Position numbers and translations under genes: made by a program
Notes under the pieces: model-generated
The model's input: the letters and a program-made list of their open reading frames with translations, nothing else
Database searches by the model: none
What the model was told of the DNA's origin: nothing
Assembly: GCF_000819765.1 (NCBI RefSeq)
Contig: NZ_CDBT01000017.1
Location: forward strand, 179,888-215,215
Source: Aeromonas bivalvium
Lineage (GTDB): Bacteria > Pseudomonadota > Gammaproteobacteria > Enterobacterales > Aeromonadaceae
Reading direction: 5' to 3'
DNA: 35,328 nt
In this document: positions 1-7,415 of the stretch, one piece after another
How the letters are laid out: each line of letters opens with the position of its first letter
How positions within the stretch are numbered: the first letter of the stretch is position 1

Positions 1-527
1 CCCGCCGCAATGGTATTCAGTGGCACCAGGCCGGTGCGTCCGCGCCCCTGGGCATCCATCAGCCGCAGCAGGTTGCTGTCGGTCATGGGGGTGAGGGGGT
101 GGTGGCGCATGCCGGATTCGGCCAGGGGCTGGGGCCCGACGAACAGGTTGCCCTGATAGACGGTGCGGCCATTGACCGGCAGCGCGGGGCAGATCAGGGT
201 GAAGTCGTGGTCAAGCGCCGCCAGCAGGGCATCGGCCACCGGGCCTATGTTGCCCAGGGGCGTGCTGTCGAAGGTGGAGCAGTACTTCTGATAGATGCGA
301 TCGCAACCCTGCTCCCGCAGCCAGGTGAGGGCGGCGAGGGAGTCCGCCACCGCCTGTTCGGCGGAGCAGGATCGGCTCTTGAGGCTCACCACCAGGGCAT
401 CCGTTTGGGGCAGTTCTCCCCCGCTCGGCACCCCGGCCAGTTGCAGGGTGGAGAGACCATTCTCCACCAGGAAGCCGGCGATGTCGGTGGCGCCGGTGAA
501 ATCGTCCGCTATGACCCCGAGTCTCAT
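1..527 (-). CDS. otnK: 3-oxo-tetronate kinase, OtnK/YgbK family (partial, C-terminus beyond window)
   Basis: The first ~175 residues are visible; the gene runs off the left edge. The N-terminus MRLGVIADDFTGATDIAGF is the signature of the four-carbon acid sugar kinase family (DUF1537), and it is followed by the conserved segments KSRS, YQKYCSTFDSTPLGNIGP and CPALPVNGR. Family members phosphorylate 3-oxo-tetronate (or a related four-carbon acid) with ATP in the cytoplasm, the step after L-threonate/D-erythronate oxidation. The start codon overlaps the stop of the upstream dehydrogenase (ATGA, 524-527), so the two are co-translated. E. coli has the same ygbI / ygbJ-ygbK arrangement. The exact substrate (L-threonate versus D-erythronate branch) cannot be decided from the sequence. 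Confidence 0.9.
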   Translation of the reverse strand, partial: MRLGVIADDFTGATDIAGFLVENGLSTLQLAGVPSGGELPQTDALVVSLKSRSCSAEQAVADSLAALTWLREQGCDRIYQKYCSTFDSTPLGNIGPVADALLAALDHDFTLICPALPVNGRTVYQGNLFVGPQPLAESGMRHHPLTPMTDSNLLRLMDAQGRGRTGLVPLNTIAA

Positions 528-1426
528 TGTGCGTCTCCCGGCAGCTGGATCCCGGCATAGGCCTTGATGACGGCGCTGTCGTCCTCCTGGCCGTGACCGG
601 CGTTGCTGGCGCTGAGGAACTGGTTCAGGGCGGCGTTCGCCAGGGGCAGCGGGAAGTTCAGGGCCCGGGCCGTGTCCGCCACCAGGTTGAGATCCTTGAC
701 GAAGATGTTCACCGCGGAGCGGGGGCTGTAGTCGCCGCTGATGACCCTGGGCATGCGGTTTTCAAACATCCAGGAGTTGCCGGCGGCCTGGGTGACCACC
801 TCGTACATGAGATCGAGCGGCACCCCGGCGCGGCTCGCCAGCGCCATGGCCTCGGCGGCTACCGCGATGTGCACCCCCGCCAGCAGCTGGTGGATGATCT
901 TGACCGTGCTGCCCTGGCCCGGTTGTTCGCCGATGACGAAGACCCGGTCCGCCACCGCATCGAGCACGGGTTGCAGCCGCTCGAAGGCGGCCCTGGCGCC
1001 CGAGGCCATCACCACCATCTCTCCCGCCTCTGCCTTGACCGCGCCGCCTGAGACGGGGGCATCGAGCACCAGCAACCCCTGAGCGGTCAGCTCGCTTGCG
1101 ATGGCTTTCGCCTCCTCGCTGGCGATGGTGGCGCTGATCATCACGGCCGTGCCCGGCCTGAGGCGGCGGGCCAGCCCCTCTTCGCCGAGCAGGATGCGGC
1201 GCACCTGGGCGGCATTGACCACCAGCAGCAGCACGGCATCGAGCCGGTCGGCGATGGCGTGGGCATTCGCCCCGACACTGGCGGCGCCGGCGGCGGCGAG
1301 CCGCTCGCGGGCGGCCGGGGCCAGGTCTATGCCATGGGTCTGCAACCCTGCCCGCAGGCAGGAGAGGGCGGCGCCCATGCCCATGGCGCCAAGGCCGATG
1401 ACGGCAACCTGATAAGGGTGAGACAT
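524..1426 (-). CDS. ltnD: L-threonate dehydrogenase (NAD-dependent beta-hydroxyacid dehydrogenase family)
   Basis: A 300-residue cytoplasmic oxidoreductase that would oxidise L-threonate to 2-oxo-tetronate in acid-sugar catabolism. It has the N-terminal Rossmann motif GLGAMGMGAA (residues 11-20), the substrate-binding segment DAPVSGGAVKAEAGE (122-136) and the catalytic-lysine segment GQGSTVKIIHQ with Lys176, all typical of the 3-hydroxyisobutyrate/tartronate semialdehyde reductase superfamily. The start at 1426 is chosen because GAGGA lies just upstream; an in-frame start at 1501 would add 25 residues not found in the family and would cover promoter sequence. It is first in an operon with the kinase (4-bp overlap) and diverges from a DeoR-type regulator. 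The LtnD assignment rests on this YgbJ-like context; a glyoxylate/succinic semialdehyde reductase paralogue is less likely. Confidence 0.87.
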   Translation of the reverse strand: MSHPYQVAVIGLGAMGMGAALSCLRAGLQTHGIDLAPAARERLAAAGAASVGANAHAIADRLDAVLLLVVNAAQVRRILLGEEGLARRLRPGTAVMISATIASEEAKAIASELTAQGLLVLDAPVSGGAVKAEAGEMVVMASGARAAFERLQPVLDAVADRVFVIGEQPGQGSTVKIIHQLLAGVHIAVAAEAMALASRAGVPLDLMYEVVTQAAGNSWMFENRMPRVISGDYSPRSAVNIFVKDLNLVADTARALNFPLPLANAALNQFLSASNAGHGQEDDSAVIKAYAGIQLPGDAQ

Positions 1427-1493
1427 GCTGAGTTCCTCTATGCGACGACGTATGGGCTCATAGTAGGGGCTAATGGCGGTGAAATATCGGGCG

Positions 1494-1590
1494 CAAATCA
1501 CAAAATTTAACTCAATTACTGTTATTTTTTGTGATTTGATTCAGTTGGCCCCTTTCATGAGGGCGTTGGCTGGGGAGTCTATGTGATTTA
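1494..1590. promoter_or_regulatory. Candidate operator: perfect 12-bp inverted repeat plus a third half-site between ltnD and the DeoR gene
   Basis: CAAATCACAAAA (1494-1505) and TTTTGTGATTTG (1527-1538) are exact reverse complements with centres 33 bp apart. A further TGTGATTTA half-site lies at 1582-1590, 52 bp beyond the second arm. All are in the AT-rich spacer between the divergent promoters. The spacings are close to whole numbers of helical turns. The obvious candidate ligand is the adjacent DeoR-family protein. The TGTGA core also resembles CRP half-sites, but the arms face away from the standard TGTGA-N6-TCACA layout. Confidence 0.55.
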
Positions 1591-1680
1591 ATGTTAATTT
1601 CAGTGGCCGAGATGAACTTTTATCATTTTTTACCATGCCGTTGGGCTAGAATGGCGACGCCACTGACAGGAGGAGGCCCC

Positions 1681-2466
1681 ATGATCCCCATAGAACGACA
1701 GCAACAGATATTGCACCTGCTGGCCGAGCGCGGCGTGGTCAGCATACTGGAGCTCACCGAGCGGCTCGATGTTTCCCACATGACGGTGCGCCGGGATATC
1801 CAGAAGCTGGAGCAGCAGGGGCGGGTGTTGTCGGTCTCCGGCGGGGTCAGTCTGGCCGAGCGCATCACCAGCGAACCCTCCCACGCCGCCAAGCGCAGCC
1901 TGATGCAGGAGGCCAAGCTGGCCATCGCCCGCCTGGCCGCGGAGCAGGTGACGGCGGGCAGTACCGTCTATCTGGATGCGGGCACCACCTCCCTGGAGCT
2001 GGCCCGGGAGCTGGCGCTGCGTGATGACCTCATGATAGTGACCAACGACTTCATGGTGTGTGCCTACCTGATCGAACATGGCCTGGGGCGGCTCTATCAC
2101 ACCGGCGGCATGGTGATCCGCGACAACCAGTCCTGCGCCGGGGAGGCGACCGCCCACTTCCTGCGCAACCTGCATCTGGATATCGCCTTTCTCTCCTCCT
2201 CCTCCTGGGATGGCCATGGCATCTCCACCCCGAACGAGGAGAAGGTGCCGGTCAAGCGGGCCGTGGTGGACGCCGCCTCGACCCGCATCCTCATCTGCGA
2301 CTCCTCCAAATACGGCAAGGTGGGCACCTTCAAGGTGGTGGGCTGGGAGGCGATCGATAGGGTGATCAGCGATGACAGGCTCGCCCAGAACGCCAGGGAG
2401 ATGCTGGCCCAGCACGGGGTTCAGCTCTCCCTGGTGCCCCTGACCCAGGCTCAGGCCAGCGCGTAA
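1681..2466 (+). CDS. DeoR/GlpR-family transcriptional regulator (YgbI-like)
   Basis: A 261-residue regulator. Residues 4-58 form a DeoR winged helix-turn-helix (RQQQILHLLAERGVVSILEL, then VSHMTVRRDIQKLEQQGR and the GGVSL turn). Residues ~75-235 are the DeoRC sugar-phosphate sensor domain with the DAGTTSLELA phosphate-binding loop and a conserved CDSSKYGKVG near the end. The start at 1681 follows a strong AGGAGG; upstream in-frame starts would add non-family sequence. It is divergent from ltnD-otnK and is most simply the local repressor of that operon, released by a phosphorylated intermediate. Its 3' end overlaps the 3' end of the convergent diguanylate cyclase gene by 16 bp. Confidence 0.9.
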   Translation: MIPIERQQQILHLLAERGVVSILELTERLDVSHMTVRRDIQKLEQQGRVLSVSGGVSLAERITSEPSHAAKRSLMQEAKLAIARLAAEQVTAGSTVYLDAGTTSLELARELALRDDLMIVTNDFMVCAYLIEHGLGRLYHTGGMVIRDNQSCAGEATAHFLRNLHLDIAFLSSSSWDGHGISTPNEEKVPVKRAVVDAASTRILICDSSKYGKVGTFKVVGWEAIDRVISDDRLAQNAREMLAQHGVQLSLVPLTQAQASA

Positions 2467-4598
2467 CGCCCCTTGCCCGCAGCCTTGGCGCGATACATGG
2501 CGCCATCGGCCTGATTGAGCAGGGTATCCAGGGTCATCTCCCGGCCCGGCGGGCACAGGGCCGCCCCTATGCTGCAGGTCAGGCGCAGGGGCTGGCCTGC
2601 CAGCTCCCGCGTGGTGGCAAGATCTGCCAGCAGCCGCTCGCACACCTGATGCACTTCCCTGTGGGGATCCCCGAGATCCGGCAGCAGCAGGGTAAATTCA
2701 TCCCCCGCCAGGCGCGCCACCATGTCTCCCGGCCGCACGCAGGCCTGCAGCCGCTCGGCGAAGTAACGCAGCACCCGGTCGCCAAAGTCGTGACCCAGGT
2801 TGTCGTTGAGCTGCTTGAAACCATCGAGATCGATAAACAGCAGGGCCAGGTGGCCGCTGCCCTGGCGGGTGCGCGCCAGCTCGCGTTCGAGACGCAGGCT
2901 GAAGGCGCGCCGGTTGGGCAAGCCGGTGAGGGCATCGTGGGCCGCCTCGTGCTCGAGGCGCCGTTGCAGCTCGGTCAGCTCGCTGATGTCGGTGGCCAGT
3001 ATGTAGAGGCCGGTGCCGGGCTCGGGGTTGGGCACATAGTGGGAGTGCACCATGCGCTCCCCCTGCAGGGTGTCAAACGGCGTGTCGAAGGCGAGCTCCT
3101 CCCCGGCCAGGGCCCTGGCCAGGTGAGGGGCCGCGACCCCGTAGGCCTTGGGGCCGATGAGATCCTCCACCGACATGGTATAGAGCTGCTCGCTGCTGAC
3201 GCCGAACCACTCCTGATAGGCGCGGTTGGCGTACAGATAACGCTGCTGCGGGTTGATCTGGGCGATCAGGGCCGGCATGTTGTCGGCGATGGCCTTGAGC
3301 CGGCTCTTGCTCTGCTTGAGTTGCTGGGCCACGCTGCGCCGGGCCGAGATGTCATGGATGAAGGCGAAGCGGCTCGGCCGCCCCCCATGCAGGCTCGACT
3401 CGGCCATCACCTCCGCCTGGACGAGGCGAGCATCCCGATCGCGAATGTCCACCTCCTGGCGTCTGGGCTGGGGATCCTGGCTCAGCAGCAGCTTGCAGAA
3501 GGGAGAGTCAGGGTCGAACAGGGCCGTGAGCGGCCGGCCCAGCACGGCCTCTGCCTGCCAGCCAAACAGGGTGCTGGCCGCCGGGTTCCAGCCGCAGAGG
3601 CGGCCCTGCTCGTTCACCTCGATGAAGGCGGCGCTGCTGTTGTCCAGCATGTTCTGGAAACGGTTCTTCTCTTCCATCAGCCGCGCCTGCGCCTGGGCGC
3701 GCTCGGCCATCTCCCTGTCCCGCTCCGCCAAGGCGCGGGAGAGGGCCTGGGTGCGTTCGGCCACCTGCTGCTCCAGCCGGGACTGCAGCTGGCGCAGCTG
3801 CTGCTCCGCCTGCTTGCGATCGTCAATGTCGGTGAACACGGCGATCAGGTGGGTCTGCCGGGGGCCGCGCCCCCGGCACAGGGTCACGCTGAGCTGGACC
3901 CAGTGGGGCGTGCCGTCGATGCGCAGCAGCCGCTTCTCCAGTCGGTAGCTCTGCCGCTCCCCCGCCAGCAGCTGCTCGAACAGCCGTACCTCGGCCGCGA
4001 GATCCGCGCCATGGGTCATGGATTGCCAGTCCCGTTCGATGAGCCGGGATTCGGGATAGCCCAGCAGCCGGCACAGGCTCTGGTTGGCCCGCAGCCAGCG
4101 ACCGTCCGGGGCCGAGAGGGCCATGCCGACCGAAGACTGGTTGAAGGTGAGTTCGAACAGCTGGCTGTAGCAACCCGGGCTGCCGGGGGCGCTTTGCAGC
4201 ATGCACTCGAGCTGGTGGGTGAAGCCGTCCAGGTCCTGGCGCTCCCAGGGGGTGAAGTCATGGCTGCCGGGCAGCAGGATCGCGAACCAGCCGAGGGGGC
4301 GGCCCTCGCCGCCGGCCAGGGGGATCAGGGCGCAGGCCCCCGGGATGTCGGCGCCGGGGGGGAGACCAGACGCAGGCGGCCGATCCCGGTAAAAATGGGC
4401 CTCGGTCCCCAACTGGCTGGCGAGGCCGAGGAGGGGGGCCTGCTCTGCCGGGGTCAAGCCGAAGGCGGCAGGGGCCATGGGGGCGGCGGGGACGATCAGC
4501 ACCCGGGCACCCGGGAAGTGGCGGCCCATGAGGGCGGCGAAGGAGACAAGGTCGGGGTCCGGGCCGGGAAGAGGGTCAAGAACGGGCTGAGGGGGCAT
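2451..4598 (-). CDS. Diguanylate cyclase with GAF-like and three PAS domains
   Basis: A 715-residue cytoplasmic signalling protein with no membrane segments. Residues ~1-135 look like a divergent GAF domain. PAS domains lie at ~145-265, ~315-430 and ~440-545, with a charged, Gln/Glu-rich coiled coil at ~270-315 between the first two. The C-terminal GGDEF domain (~550-715) starts at HDALTGLPNRRAF and has the active-site variant AGDEF, preceded by RPGD, a textbook RxxD inhibitory site five residues upstream. It should therefore make c-di-GMP under product inhibition; AGDEF is a common active variant. There is no EAL domain. No strong ribosome site precedes the ATG at 4598, so the exact start is uncertain. 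Its ligand cannot be inferred. Confidence 0.9.
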   Translation of the reverse strand: MPPQPVLDPLPGPDPDLVSFAALMGRHFPGARVLIVPAAPMAPAAFGLTPAEQAPLLGLASQLGTEAHFYRDRPPASGLPPGADIPGACALIPLAGGEGRPLGWFAILLPGSHDFTPWERQDLDGFTHQLECMLQSAPGSPGCYSQLFELTFNQSSVGMALSAPDGRWLRANQSLCRLLGYPESRLIERDWQSMTHGADLAAEVRLFEQLLAGERQSYRLEKRLLRIDGTPHWVQLSVTLCRGRGPRQTHLIAVFTDIDDRKQAEQQLRQLQSRLEQQVAERTQALSRALAERDREMAERAQAQARLMEEKNRFQNMLDNSSAAFIEVNEQGRLCGWNPAASTLFGWQAEAVLGRPLTALFDPDSPFCKLLLSQDPQPRRQEVDIRDRDARLVQAEVMAESSLHGGRPSRFAFIHDISARRSVAQQLKQSKSRLKAIADNMPALIAQINPQQRYLYANRAYQEWFGVSSEQLYTMSVEDLIGPKAYGVAAPHLARALAGEELAFDTPFDTLQGERMVHSHYVPNPEPGTGLYILATDISELTELQRRLEHEAAHDALTGLPNRRAFSLRLERELARTRQGSGHLALLFIDLDGFKQLNDNLGHDFGDRVLRYFAERLQACVRPGDMVARLAGDEFTLLLPDLGDPHREVHQVCERLLADLATTRELAGQPLRLTCSIGAALCPPGREMTLDTLLNQADGAMYRAKAAGKGRYALA

Positions 4599-4727
4599 AA
4601 CGGGTCTCTGTGGGGATCCTGCGCAATATGGGTCGGCCGGGATCGAACTGATAGGGTCGAGAATAAAGAGCAGGAAAAACCTTATTACAGAGCGGCGCGG
4701 CGAGCCACTGCTTTATGGGGGGAGCAG

Positions 4728-4753
4728 GGCCGGGTGGTGGGGGGCACCCGGCC
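4728..4753 (-). terminator. GC-rich hairpin downstream of the entericidin-like gene
   Basis: GGCCGGGTG and CACCCGGCC form a 9-bp perfect stem with an 8-nt loop, just 3' of the small lipoprotein gene on the minus strand. No U-tract follows, so intrinsic termination is only possible, not clear. Confidence 0.35.
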
Positions 4754-4759
4754 CCGGGG

Positions 4760-4888
4760 TCACTTGTCGGCGCTCTTCTGGATGCTCTCGCCGACTTTTT
4801 CGACATCCTTGCCCACGCCGCTCATGGTGTTGCAGGCCATCAGCAGGCCGCAGCAGAGGAAGATGATCAGGGTCTTGAGGGATCTCAT
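4760..4888 (-). CDS. Entericidin A/B-family small lipoprotein
   Basis: A 42-residue protein starting MRSLKTLIIFLCCGLLMAC: a basic start, a hydrophobic core and an LMAC lipobox with Cys19 as the lipidated residue. The mature part NTMSGVGKDVEKVGESIQK is the hallmark of the EcnA/EcnB family (conserved T-x-G-G/x-V-G-K-D-V-x-x-x-G). A ribosome site AAGGAG lies 9 bases upstream of the ATG. Entericidins are small cell-envelope lipoproteins; in E. coli the pair acts as antidote and toxin in stationary phase. Only one copy is present here, so a toxin-antidote role is not supported; it may simply be a stress-related envelope lipoprotein. The gene stands alone between the cyclase and the aldose dehydrogenase genes. 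Confidence 0.85.
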   Translation of the reverse strand: MRSLKTLIIFLCCGLLMACNTMSGVGKDVEKVGESIQKSADK

Positions 4889-4931
4889 GGCGTTGCTCCT
4901 TGTGACTCTCCGGGATACGGGCCCTCTCAGT

Positions 4932-6020
4932 CTAGTCGAGGGGCTGGGGCGTCAGCCGCAACACCTTGCCCGACCCGCTGTCGGTGAGCAGATAGAGGGC
5001 GCCATCCGGTCCCTCCTTGACGGTGCGGATCCGCTCCCCCCGCTCCCCGAGCAGGGTGCGTTCGCCGACGATGGTGTCGCCGGCCAGGGTCAGCTCCCGC
5101 AGTGACTGGCCGCGCAGGGCGCCGACGAACAGCTTGTCCCGCCACTGGGGGTAGCGGGCCCCGGAGTGAAACACCATGCCGGAGGGGGCGATGGAGGGCA
5201 CCCAGACCTTGAGGGGAGTGACCAGCCCTGGCGCCGCTGTCCCCTCGCCAATCTTGCCGCCGCCATACTCCTCGCCGAAGCTGACCCTGGGCCAGCCATA
5301 ATTTTGCCCTCCCAGGATGAGATTGACCTCGTCCCCGCCCTGGGGGCCGTGTTCGTGGGCCCAGAACTGGTCGGCCGCAGGCCGCCAGGCCGCCCCCTGC
5401 ATGTTGCGATGCCCCAGGCTCCAGATCTCGGGCAGGGCCCCCTGGGTGTGGCGAAAAGGGTTGTCCGCCGGCACGCTGCCATCCCGGTGCAGGCGCACCG
5501 TCTTGCCGATGTGGTTGTCCAGGCGCTGGGCCAGGTCGCGCTGATGGTAGCGATCCCCCAGCGTGATGTAGAGCAGGCCATCGCCCCCCAGCACCAGGCG
5601 GGAGCCGAAATGGGCGCCGCCAGACACCTTGGGACGCTGGCTGAACAGGGGTTGCAGGGAGACCAGGCGATCGTCTTGCAGCCTGGCCCGGGCGACGGCG
5701 GTGCTGCTGCCCCCCGGCCCGGGTTCGCTGTAGCTGAAATAGAGCCAGCCTTCGTCATCCAGGGCGAGATCGAGCAGGCCCCCCTGGCCCTGGGCCGCTA
5801 CCTCGGGCAGGCCGGTCACGGCATGGCGCCGTCCGTCGGCCCCCAGTCGCAGCAGGCGGCCGGGGCGCTCGCTCACCAGCAGATCGCCACCGGGCAGGAA
5901 CACCAGCCCCCAGGGGTGGGCCAGATCCCGGTGCAGCAGGCTGACGTTGAGGGGGCTGGCCCCGGGCAGGGGGGCCAGGGTGAGGCAGAGCAGGAGGCAG
6001 AGGATGAGGCGCGGCACCAT
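4932..6020 (-). CDS. Soluble PQQ-dependent aldose sugar dehydrogenase (YliI/Asd family)
   Basis: A 362-residue protein with a signal peptide (MVPRLILCLLLCLTLAPLPGAS), so periplasmic. The rest is a six-bladed beta-propeller of the glucose/sorbosone dehydrogenase family: HPWGLVFLPGGDLLVSERPG near the start, the catalytic-His segment GGAHFGSRL, GDRYHQRDLAQ, HEHGPQGGDEVNLI and NYGWPRVSFGEEY. Family members oxidise the anomeric carbon of aldoses using PQQ and Ca2+. Its length fits E. coli YliI (~370). The start at 6020 is chosen because it begins the signal peptide and has GGAG upstream; the open frame extends 43 codons further without family features. No PQQ biosynthesis genes are in the window, so cofactor supply is unknown. 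Confidence 0.88.
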   Translation of the reverse strand: MVPRLILCLLLCLTLAPLPGASPLNVSLLHRDLAHPWGLVFLPGGDLLVSERPGRLLRLGADGRRHAVTGLPEVAAQGQGGLLDLALDDEGWLYFSYSEPGPGGSSTAVARARLQDDRLVSLQPLFSQRPKVSGGAHFGSRLVLGGDGLLYITLGDRYHQRDLAQRLDNHIGKTVRLHRDGSVPADNPFRHTQGALPEIWSLGHRNMQGAAWRPAADQFWAHEHGPQGGDEVNLILGGQNYGWPRVSFGEEYGGGKIGEGTAAPGLVTPLKVWVPSIAPSGMVFHSGARYPQWRDKLFVGALRGQSLRELTLAGDTIVGERTLLGERGERIRTVKEGPDGALYLLTDSGSGKVLRLTPQPLD

Positions 6021-6102
6021 GGGGCACTCCGGGTGAAGGATGACACCGGCCAAGTATAGTGGCCGGGATCCGCGCCGGGTCCTGGCGCCGCGTCTGACGG
6101 CG

Positions 6103-7203
6103 TCAGCTGGCCAGCTGGGCTTCCCAGCAGGGCGCCGGGGCCGAGGCAAGGTGGCGACGGCGCGCCGAGACCGCCTCGGCCAGCAGGGCGAGCAGGCTCA
6201 GGCTGTCATCCCAGCCGAGGCAGGCATCGGTGACCGACTGGCCATAGGTGAGGGCGCCCAGGGGGGCGGGAGCCTGAGCGCCCTCCACCAGGAAGCTCTC
6301 GACCATGACGGCGGCAATGGCCTGGCTGCCCTGGGCCAGCTGGTGGGCGAGGGACTCGGCCACCCTGAGCTGGTTCTTGTGCTGCTTCTGGCTGTTGCCG
6401 TGGCTGCAATCGACCATGAGCCGGGGGGCCAGCCCCTGGCCGCGCAGGCGCTGCGCCGCCGCGTCCACATCGGCCGCATGGTAATTGGGGCTGGTGCCGC
6501 CGCGAAGGATGATGTGACCTGTCCCATTGCCCTGGCTCTGGACCACCACCATGCCCCCTTCGCTGCCCGGTGTCGTGAACAGGTGGGGGGCCCGGCTCGC
6601 CTGGATGGCATCCAGGGCGACCCGGACATTGCCATCCGTGCCGTTCTTGAAACCGACCGGGCAGGGCAGGGCGGAGGCAAGCTGGCGATGAACCTGGGAC
6701 TCTGTGGTGCGGGCGCCGATCGCTCCCCAGCTGATAAGGTCGGCGAGATAGAGGAAGCTGGTGGTGTCGAGAAACTCGGTGGCGGTGGCCAGGCCCAGCT
6801 CGCCAATGTCGATCAGCAGCTGGCGCGCCAGGCGCAGACCCAGGGCAAGATCATGGCTGCCATCCAGATGGGGATCGAACACCAGCCCTTTCCAGCCCAC
6901 AGTGGTGCGCGGCTTCTCGAAGTAGGCCCGCATCACTATCTGCAGCCGATCCTGGTACTGGGCGGCCAGGGGGGCCAGGCGCCTGGCATAGTCGAGGGCC
7001 GCCCGGGGATCGTGCAGGGAGCAGGGACCTATCACCACCAGCAGGCGGTCATCCTCCCCGCCCAGAATGTCGCTGGCCTGTTGTCGATGCTGTGCAATCC
7101 GGGCCTGCAACTGGGCAGGACAGGGTTGCTGTGCCAGCAGGTCTGCCGGGGTGGGGAGCGTCGTCACGGTAGCGGCGCGCATGACCGAATTCAAGACTGC
7201 CAT
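6103..7203 (-). CDS. 3-deoxy-7-phosphoheptulonate (DAHP) synthase, iron-regulated paralogue
   Basis: A 366-residue class-I DAHP synthase that condenses PEP with erythrose 4-phosphate, the first step towards chorismate. Conserved motifs are all present: LLVVIGPCSLHDP, FEKPRTTVGWKG, GAIGARTTESQVHR, PVGFKNGTDGN, GHIILRGG, DCSHGNSQKQH and TDACLGW. Segments such as PNYHAADVDAA, HGNSQKQHKNQL and LTYGQSVTD look closest to the Trp-type enzyme AroH. The start at 7203 follows AAGG; 24 further upstream codons run into the promoter. A near-consensus Fur box overlaps its -10, and it lies beside a siderophore reductase and the amo operon, so it most likely supplies chorismate for 2,3-DHB during iron starvation. 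Residues at classical feedback positions are unusual (see findings). Confidence 0.95.
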   Translation of the reverse strand: MAVLNSVMRAATVTTLPTPADLLAQQPCPAQLQARIAQHRQQASDILGGEDDRLLVVIGPCSLHDPRAALDYARRLAPLAAQYQDRLQIVMRAYFEKPRTTVGWKGLVFDPHLDGSHDLALGLRLARQLLIDIGELGLATATEFLDTTSFLYLADLISWGAIGARTTESQVHRQLASALPCPVGFKNGTDGNVRVALDAIQASRAPHLFTTPGSEGGMVVVQSQGNGTGHIILRGGTSPNYHAADVDAAAQRLRGQGLAPRLMVDCSHGNSQKQHKNQLRVAESLAHQLAQGSQAIAAVMVESFLVEGAQAPAPLGALTYGQSVTDACLGWDDSLSLLALLAEAVSARRRHLASAPAPCWEAQLAS

Positions 7204-7285
7204 CTGGATTACCTTGTGAGGGAATGGGGCGATGGGGCCGATGCCGTGGCGACATCCGTCGGTGGACACTCCCATCGCAGTTGTT

Positions 7286-7326
7286 GAGAGTGATTATCAT
7301 TATCTTGTTTTGTCCGTGACTTGCAA
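7286..7326 (-). promoter_or_regulatory. Fur box and sigma-70 promoter of the DAHP synthase gene
   Basis: Read on the minus strand, 7304-7286 matches the 19-bp Fur consensus at 17 of 19 positions (GATAATGATAATCA is intact). A -35 TTGCAA (7321-7326) and a -10 GATAAT (7299-7304) are separated by 16 bp, so the Fur box covers the -10. Strong visual evidence for iron repression of an aromatic-pathway gene. Confidence 0.85.
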
Positions 7327-7415
7327 GCACTAACGCGAAGGGCAGGAGAGGGGGGAGAGGCAAACGGCAAGGGCCCGGGCATGGCGACCACGGGCCCGGG
7401 CGGGGCAGGGGGAGA

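Noticed and set aside
1530..1545. CRP site in the ltnD/DeoR spacer
   Set aside because: TGTGA is followed after six bases by TCAGT, only three of five matches to TCACA, and the perfect inverted repeat explains the TGTGA core better. Not excluded, but not reported as a site.
2649..5105. Open frame of 818 codons on the plus strand
   Set aside because: It is antisense to the diguanylate cyclase gene, whose PAS and GGDEF motifs are clear. The frame stays open because of high GC at third positions, and its translation is low-complexity with no family motifs.
7371..7401. GGGCCCGGGC direct/palindromic pair as a terminator for the viuB-type gene
   Set aside because: The arms can pair, but the loop is long and no U-tract follows on the minus strand; GC palindromes are common in this background.
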